Shown piece after piece: positions 11,949 to 19,319 of a DNA stretch of 19,319 bases. The position numbers and the translations under genes are program-made. Location of the stretch: the NCBI GenBank assembly GCA_003665825.1, contig QPFY01000078.1, positions 1 to 19,319 on the forward strand. Direction: 5' to 3'. Numbering within the stretch: the stretch's first letter is position 1; each line of letters starts with the position of its first letter. The notes under the pieces are model-generated. The model was given only the letters and a program-made list of their open reading frames with translations, had not been told where the DNA came from and did not search any database. The stretch is from Microbotryum silenes-acaulis. Taxonomy: Eukaryota > Basidiomycota > Microbotryomycetes > Microbotryales > Microbotryaceae.

Positions 11949-11958
11949 CCCCCCCCAC
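11949..11958 (-). promoter_or_regulatory. Polypurine tract of element F
   Basis: GTGGGGGGGG in element orientation, adjacent to the 3' LTR, the same as in A. Confidence 0.85.
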
Positions 11959-13982
11959 GCGAACGCGAGGTAGACTTGAGCCGTGGGTGCCGCGTCCGGA
12001 GGCCTAGAGCATAGCAATGTATACCAAAAATCTTGGGACCCAGCGCTTTGGTGAATAGGTCCGCAACCATGTCCGCTGTGCCAACGTGTGAGAGGGAGAT
12101 ATCGCCTCGGTTGACCATGTCGCGGACAAAATGCTCGCGGAGGCGTATGTGTCGAGTGCCGGAGGTGCGAACGGGGTCGTGAGCGACGGCGGCCGCGGCC
12201 TCGTTGTCGGTGAAGATGTGAGCTGCATCGATCGGGCGAACGTGGAGCTCGGAGAGGAGTTGCGTAAGGTAAATCGCTTCCTTACCAGCGTGCGACAAGG
12301 CGAGGTATTCGGCATCAGTGGTGGAATCCGCCACCCGAGTCTGACGCTTCGATGACCAAGAGACGGCGGAGCCGGCCAAGTAAAAGACGAAGCCCATTGT
12401 GGAGATGGACGTGTCGACGCAGGCACCCCAGTTCGCATCGGAATACCCAACCACACCCGTAACTTTGGCTGGACCGCGGGCGTAGAGTAGCTCATCGCGG
12501 TACGTGGCGCGAAGGTAGCGAAGGACGTGTTTGACGGCAATCCAATGACGGCGGCCAGGGTTGTTGGCGAACCGGGACAAGTACGAGACGGCGAAGGCAA
12601 TGTCGGGTCGAGTGCCAAGGGAAATGTACAGGAGGGAGCCAATGGCTTGTAGGTACCACGATCGAATGCGCTCCGTTCCTTGACCCGGAACTGCCGTGAG
12701 CGAGAGGCCGGGCGTCATTGGCACCGTAGCGCCGCGTGTCGTGGTGTCGAAGTGAAACCGGGCGAGCACGTCCATGATGTAGCGTTCCTGGGATAGGGCA
12801 ATGGAGCCGTCGTCCAGGCGGCGGATTTGGATGCCGAGGATGTATTCCGCGGGGCCGAGTCGTTTGACGCCGTATCGTTGTTCGAGGCCGGAGATGACGC
12901 GTTCGATCTCGTCGAGGGCGGGGCTGACAATGAGGAGATCGTCGACATACAAGGCGATATAATGGGGCCGTTGCTGATCATCAATGTGAGAGTAAATGCA
13001 GTGATCAGTGCCCGTTGCCTTGTACCCGAGACTCCTGAGTGATGTGTCAATGTGGCGATTCCAGATGCGACCGGCCTGCTTGAGACCGTAGATTGAGCGC
13101 CGCAGGCGGAGAATCTTATCACTTGGGAAGTCGAAACCTCGTGGCGTCGTCATCCAGATATCGTGATCGAGCTCGCCGTGGAGGTAAGCCTTGTCGATGT
13201 CGGCCTGATGAACGTGGTAACCATTGGCAGCGGCGAGGGCAAGGAGGCAGCGAATGGAGGAGAACCGGGCGACGGGTGCGAAAGTCTCCGAGAAGTCGAT
13301 GCCGTCGCGTTGTCGGTTACCTTGCGCTACGAGACGTGCCTTGTGCCCCGTGACTTCGCCGCGTGCGTCGCGTTTGGTCTTCCAGACGAACTTGGAGGTG
13401 ACGATAGTGGCGCCCGGTGGTACGGAGGATCGAGGCTCGATGGTGAACACCTTGAAGTCGTCGCGCATGGCGGTGAACTCGGCGGCGGCAGCCTGAGCCC
13501 AGATGTCGTGCTCGTCGCTGGACATTGCTTCGCGCCAGGTCTGAGGATCGCTAGTAATCGACTTGACGGGCTCGATGGCGTCGAGGGTGGGGTCGTCGTC
13601 GTCTGTGGCGATGAAGGCGCGGTGGTGGCGAGAGAGGAAATCGATCTCATCAGGGGAGTCGTCATCGGAGGGCTGTTCAGCGGGGGCAATGGCGGGTGCG
13701 GGCGTCACCAGGGTGTCGTCGTCGGATCGATGTACGTCCATCAGGTTGAGGCGAACCGCGGTGTTGGAGTTGAGGAGGTCAAGCGGGTCGTCCGAGTCAT
13801 CGAGGGACGGTCCTCCGGCCGAGGACGTGGCGGGCGACGAAAGCGGGACAAGCGACGGGGACGGCGAGGGGCTGATATCTGTAGAATTAAGTAAGGATCC
13901 GCCAGTGTACCCTGGGCCACGTCAACGGCGCTCATGGCAGAATCATCAAGAGAGGATGAGACGTCCATGTGCGCCGACCTTA

Positions 13983-15370
13983 CTAGTGGGGTCCTCGTCT
14001 TGACGGCGGGGCGGGCGTGTCGGCGGGAATGACGAACTGGCGTTCGGTGTTGTCCACATCGACGGGCGTGTTGATTGGGAGGCCGGGGAAGTCGTCGTCG
14101 AGGAAGGTGGCATTTCGGCCAATCACAACCTTGTTGGTATAATGGTCGAAGAAACGGAAAGCCTTGGAGGCGAGGTCGTAACCGGTGAAGATCACGCGCG
14201 CGGCCTTGGGGTCGAGCTTGCTGCGAAGGTCCGGCGCGACCGTGAGCCAGGCCGCGCAGCCGAACGGGTGGAGGGCGGTGGTGGTGGTGCGTCGGCCGTT
14301 CCAAACGGATTCTGGAGTCTGTTTGGCCAAAGCTGAGTGTGAGCACCTGTTTTTGCAATAAACGAAGTACGCAGCCGCTTCATCCCAAAAGGTGGCCGGC
14401 AGATGGGAGTCAGCAAGGAGGGCGAGGATGCCCTCGACAATGGAGAGATTGACACGTTCGGCACGACCGTTTTGCTGAGGTGTGTAGGGGATAGAGTATT
14501 GACGACGAATGCCCCTGGACTTGCAGAACTCCGTGAATGCGTTCGATCGGTACTCCCCGCCGTTGTCAGTGCGAAGGGTTTTTTAAACGCGCGTTCGTCT
14601 CTAACTCCACTTCGGCGAGCCAAGTCTGGAAGGTCGGGAAGACGTCGCTTTTGTGATCGATCGCGTATGCCCAGAGTTTGCGAGAGTGGTCGTCAAGAAA
14701 TGTGACAAGGTAGCGCTTCCCGGTCAAGGACGGAGTGGGGAACGAAAGGACATCGCTGTGCACGAGGCCGAGTCTCTCGGGGGAATGCGACTCAGAGTCG
14801 GGAAAAGGAAGACGGTGGCCTTTGGAACCAAGGCAAGCATTGCAAAACAAACTCCTCTACGTCTTTGTCACTGTACCCGGCCCCAAACCCGTCCAGCAAA
14901 CCTGCGGCGATCATCTTCTGTATAGAGGATGGGGCAAGATGGCCGAGGCAGCGGTGAAGGGTAAGCAGGGGCACGGTAGACTCAGAACGCGAGAGAAGGG
15001 CAAGCTGCTGACACTTGGTGTGATCCGCGTCCAAAAGGTAGAGACCGTCGTTAACCCTGGTACCGTGAGCAATGGCCTGGCCGTCCTTGGCGATGTCGAT
15101 GCCGTCGCTGGTGAAGGCGAGTCGAACGCGGTCGGTGTCGCAGAGGCGAGAAACAGAGAGGAGGTTGACGTGGAGGCCCGGCGTGTGCAGAACGCCACGC
15201 AGCGTGATCGGATGTCCGGTCTTGGCAACGAACGCTACGTCCCCCCATACCAATGGCCGTGATACCGCCGGCGATGCCGCCGATCTTGGTGTGCGCCGTC
15301 TGGCGATAAGCCGTGAATAGAGAGCGATCGGCGACCATGTGTGCCGTGGCGCCCGAGTCGACTACAAAGG
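13983..15370 (-). pseudogene. Element F protease and integrase, multiply frameshifted
   Basis: The parts are in copia order but spread over frames. Protease [10 protein letters not shown] lies near 15355. A flap-like region GGITAIGMG is followed by a break at a six-G run (near 15245). HHCC HRCLGH is followed by a break at TTTT before CNAC (near 14850). DVL is followed by a break at a six-A run (near 14580). Then [18 protein letters not shown] and the C-terminal [12 protein letters not shown] follow in one frame, ending at a false stop at 13983 caused by a C-run change near 14010. At most of these runs A has the other length. As written no protease or integrase can be made. Confidence 0.87.
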
Positions 15371-16482
15371 CGTCAGTCGGGAGTTGCCGGCGAGCGAACA
15401 GGCAGGAGGCGAAATAGCCGATGTTAGGCTGTTGAGCGGCGGGAGAGACGTGTCGTCCTGGTTGTCGTCGCCGGTGTGTTTCTGTTCGCCCCGGTGCTTG
15501 CAGTCGAGGGCCCAGTGACCTTTCTTGTGGCAGCGGCGGCAGGGGCCGGCGGGCGGGTGTGTCGCCCGTGAGGTGCAGTCGCGCAGACGGTGGCCGGGGG
15601 CGCGGCAGGCGGGACAAGGGGAGGCGGTGGCGAGCATGGCCGAGTGTGATGACGAGAGTCCCGCCGAGCGAAGCTGGATGCGAATGCGATCCGTCAGCGT
15701 CGTGAGTTCCGGGAGGTCGCGTTGGTTGCGCTGCTCGTCCGTGAACGTGAGTCGGAAGCTGTCGAGCAGGGTGGGACCATGGCGAGCACGTGAGTGGCGA
15801 GCACGTCGTTGAGCGAGGTTTTGGCGTCGCGGATTTCCTGCGCGATCGACATGTATTCACGGAGCCACGTGTCGTACGCCTCGACGGAGGCAGGCATCTT
15901 CCTGAAGTCCCAAAGGCGGGCGAACAACTCGAGGGTACGAGTGGCGTCGTCCGGTGCGAAACGAGCCTTGAGTGCGGCGAAGATGCGTGGTGCCGACAGG
16001 TCGTCGCTGGGGATGGTGTCGAGGGTGGCTGAGACGTCGGCTGAGTCGATCGAGCCAACGATGATTTCACGCGCGGCGTCGTCACGGGCGGCAAGCTGGT
16101 CGGCCGTCCACGTCGGGGGAATGACACCGTCAAGAACGTAACCACGGGCTTGATTTGGAAGCGCGAGACGGAGTTGACGTAACCAGTTTGTAAACGACTT
16201 AGGGCCGTCAAGGCGAGCGTGCTTGGGGAACACGACTTTTGATGCGGTGGCGGTGTTTGCCTGCGTGGCAGTGACGGGCGGGGAGGCGGCGGCGGCGGCA
16301 GGGGGCTGTGAGGCCTGTAGAGCGGCAAGCTGTGCCTGTAGCGTGGCGATTTGCACGCTGATCGAAGGGTCAGGGGAGCTGATGTCCCTGGGGGCGAAGG
16401 CGGGGCGGGGGAGCTGTCCATGCTGCGATGGTGCGATGGGCTGGGGCGGCTCGAGTGGCTGGGCTCGAGGGAAAAATTTCAA
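15362..16482 (-). pseudogene. Element F gag, frameshifted
   Basis: The capsid part (16482-15694 frame) is close to D gag: [40 protein letters not shown] and [13 protein letters not shown] one-base change in a C run near 15783 leads to a false end. Two CCHC knuckles follow in another frame (15637-15362): [14 protein letters not shown] and [15 protein letters not shown] further C-run change near 15450 precedes the protease. The capsid frame has no ATG at its beginning: the first residues are reached from TTG. A nearby ATG at 16421 is in another frame, so a further one-base error in the C-rich stretch just after it is likely. The role is particle protein. Confidence 0.85.
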
Positions 16483-16497
16483 GCGGCGGGGCTGGTA

Positions 16498-16515
16498 GCT
16501 CGTGGGCTTATAACC
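16498..16515 (-). promoter_or_regulatory. Primer binding site of element F
   Basis: GGTTATAAGCCCACGAGC directly after the 5' LTR. Its complement holds the anticodon-arm-like GGGCTTATAACC, wobble position T. Confidence 0.72.
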
Positions 16516-17823
<1,308 letters not shown>

Positions 17824-17833
17824 GCCAGCTGGT

Positions 17834-17852
17834 GGCTCGTGGGCTAATAACC
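17834..17852 (-). promoter_or_regulatory. Primer binding site of element D
   Basis: GGTTATTAGCCCACGAGC after the 5' LTR. It is identical to F's site except for one base, which corresponds to the wobble position of the anticodon (A in the tRNA sense). Confidence 0.72.
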
Positions 17853-18034
17853 TATGAGATGATCACCACTACTGTCAGGAGAGGTTGAGAGTCGAACTGT
17901 ATTTCAACCTATGAGATGATCACCACTACTGTCAGGAGAGGTTGAGAGTCGAACAGAAGTGATGTATTTCAGCGTACCTATGAGATGATCACCACTACTG
18001 TCAGGAGAGGTTGAGAGTCGAACAGAAGTGATGA
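17853..18034 (-). repeat. Tandem module array in D LTR
   Basis: Three copies starting TATGAGATGATCACC at 17853, 17910 and 17979 (57 and 69 bp apart). In element orientation the joins read ATAG|GTTGAA and ATAG|GTACGC. The last reaches the primer site as ATAG|GTTATT. Confidence 0.92.
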
Positions 18035-18207
18035 GAAGGAAACTAAGAAACAGAAAGGGGGCCTGCGCTGGGATAGGCCCAGACGCGGGTGAAATCGCTG
18101 GCGCGCTAAGACAGTCGCGCGTGTCCAAGTCCCTCCGCAGGGGGCGGGCTAGCGGGCGCGCGCAACGACCGAGGCGCCCCTGTCGAGCTGAGAGTGGACT
18201 CTTCACA
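17853..18207 (-). repeat. Element D 5' LTR
   Basis: 355 bp, TGTGAAGAGTCCACTCTC to CATA in element orientation. The start is related to that of A/F (TGTGAGGAATCCACTCTC). The expected target duplication at the right is GCCTG (18208-18212); its partner is outside the window. Confidence 0.87.
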
Positions 18208-18743
18208 GCCTGGAGCAGTCCCTTCCTTTTTGTCTTAGCACCTTCCCCCGGAGCTTGGTCCGCTCTTCTTGTTTTGTTGCCCTTCCTCTTCTTGTCGATC
18301 GTTTGGGAATTAAGTCCGTTATACTTGATTTCCTGCGAGCCTCTCGACCGACTCCCCTCCTCGGTTGATCCTCTGTCGACTGCCGCCGCAACAGCCGACG
18401 CTTCCTGAAATCCCACCCCCTTGCACCAACGCGTGTAGACGACGTCATCCCTGCGGACGTCGCCTGTCACTTTTTTCAAGTTCGGCATTGCCGACAACGA
18501 TCCGCACCTCTACAACCGCTTCGTCCCCCGCCCTGGACGAGCATTCACACCCACTCTCTGACCCTGAGTCGTCAGCCTCCTCTCCGTTGCCGAACTCATC
18601 CGCGACGAACGCGTCGCTGTCCTTCCCGACTTCTTTCACAGAGTCCGACGACGAACGCGTTTATCCTTCCTACCCTTTCGCCAACCGTCTCGTGTTCGTC
18701 TTCGTTCGCCCGTAATCGCCGACGGTTGAGCCACGAGATCGCC
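18208..18743 (+). other. Pyrimidine-rich flank/leader of unknown identity
   Basis: No convincing gene. It is C/T-rich on the + strand, with stops in most frames. It could be the promoter and leader of the ORF at 18744, or the LTR and leader of a further retrotransposon into which D inserted. No clear LTR end or primer site was recognised. Confidence 0.4.
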
Positions 18744-19181
18744 ATGGCCGACGAGCGCGACATTTCCCACGCCGCCGCCGATGATCGAGACGCTCCTCTC
18801 CGCGACGAAGACCCCGGGCGCGCGAAACCGCCTAAGTCCCCGCCACCACACGCGTACCACACCGCCACCGCCCTCTCATCCCTCGAAACCCGCCTCGAGG
18901 AATCCGAAGCACGTCGTATCGACTCCGAGGAACGCGTTCAGCACTTGGAGAAGTTGGTGGAGAGTTTACTGAAAAGCTCACCTGAACCAGCTGTGGCGCG
19001 GGCCGGATTCTCTGAACCAGCCGCAGCTCGGGCCGGGGAGTTTACGCCGGTGAGATCGGTCCCCCTGGACGTCCCCCGCACACATTTTTGGGACGTTCAG
19101 GCAATACCGCTGACCCCCTTGCTCGTACCCCTGGGGGGGAATCTTACAGCGCACGAAGGGACGGCCCTTCCCCGGCGGTGA
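18744..19181 (+). CDS. Coiled-coil protein, possible N-terminal part of another Gag
   Basis: ATG at 18744 in a good eukaryotic context (GCCATGG) gives 145 residues. Seen: a charged, Pro-rich N-terminus, then a predicted coiled coil (SSLETRLEESEARRIDSEER, then VQHLEKLVESLL), then an imperfect repeat SEPAAARAG-like. I do not recognise the family. A coiled coil followed by a capsid domain is common in fungal Ty3-type Gag proteins, which is why Gag is suggested. The ORF ends soon after a run of seven Gs (19133-19139). With one more G the frame would stay open to the window edge, so the stop may be false. Confidence 0.45.
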   Translation: MADERDISHAAADDRDAPLRDEDPGRAKPPKSPPPHAYHTATALSSLETRLEESEARRIDSEERVQHLEKLVESLLKSSPEPAVARAGFSEPAAARAGEFTPVRSVPLDVPRTHFWDVQAIPLTPLLVPLGGNLTAHEGTALPRR

Positions 19182-19319
19182 TTAGCTCTCGTTGGAGAGG
19201 GACATTACCCGACCGGGAAGGGCTCTGGACCGGGGATAACCCGGATAGGTTGGTCACTTTCACTACATTTGGGAAGTCGTACTTGTCTCTACTTTGCGAC
19301 ATTTCGACCACCGACCTTT
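19139..19319 (+). pseudogene. Possible continuation of the preceding ORF after a frame break
   Basis: An open frame of 60 codons to the window edge, with LPDREGLWTGDNPDRLVTF, loosely like the beginning of a retrotransposon capsid domain (a Trp/Gly-Asp-Pro segment followed by a helix). It is too short to assign. It would join the ORF at 18744 if the seven-G run were eight. Confidence 0.3.

Noticed and set aside
17853..18034. CRISPR-like array
   Set aside because: The repeats are few and long with similar spacers, sit inside an LTR, and the sequence is eukaryotic; no cas genes.

Overview
The window looks like a transposon-dense island of a GC-rich fungal genome, probably a basidiomycete. The polymerase proteins are Ty1/copia type: integrase lies before reverse transcriptase, with [37 protein letters not shown] and a copia-style RNase H end. 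No bacterial gene organisation, rRNA, intact tRNA gene or CRISPR array is visible. Almost everything from 1 to 18207 is LTR retrotransposon inserted into LTR retrotransposon. The names A to G are mine.

Layout. Element A (+, 1-4618) enters from the left edge: gag zinc knuckles, protease, integrase, reverse transcriptase/RNase H, then an abnormal 3' end of LTR, a second copy of the last 225 bp of the internal region, and another LTR. It abuts the gag gene of element C (-, 4619-9114). C carries its own 5' LTR at 8631-9114 and is split by element B (-, 4791-7849). B has two 885-bp LTRs that look identical, a 5-bp target duplication ATTCG, and one intact gag gene with no polymerase. C sits inside the reverse transcriptase of element D (-, 9115-18207). 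D is also split between gag and protease by element F (-, 11659-16844), a near copy of A in the opposite direction, flanked by the target duplication GGCGA. D's 5' LTR ends at 18207. The last 1.1 kb (G) holds a pyrimidine-rich leader and a + strand coiled-coil ORF that may be another gag gene or a host gene. Relative order: D is older than F and C; C is older than B and A.

How the genes work together. Gag (capsid plus CCHC knuckles) packages the RNA. Protease cuts Gag-Pol, reverse transcriptase/RNase H copies the RNA from a tRNA-fragment primer, and integrase inserts the DNA. B has only Gag and must borrow the other enzymes. A, D and F carry all the domains, but their frames are broken mostly by single-base changes in C/G or A/T runs. 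Different copies are broken at different runs, so either decay or uncorrected long-read errors could explain it.

The most interesting signals are non-coding: (1) primer sites that match a tRNA anticodon arm and differ in the loop only at the wobble base, (2) a primer site in B whose ATG is also the gag start codon, (3) 57-71 bp tandem modules in the LTRs of all four families, joined by AG|GT like the LTR/primer-site junction, and (4) a gag-only LTR element that looks recently mobile.
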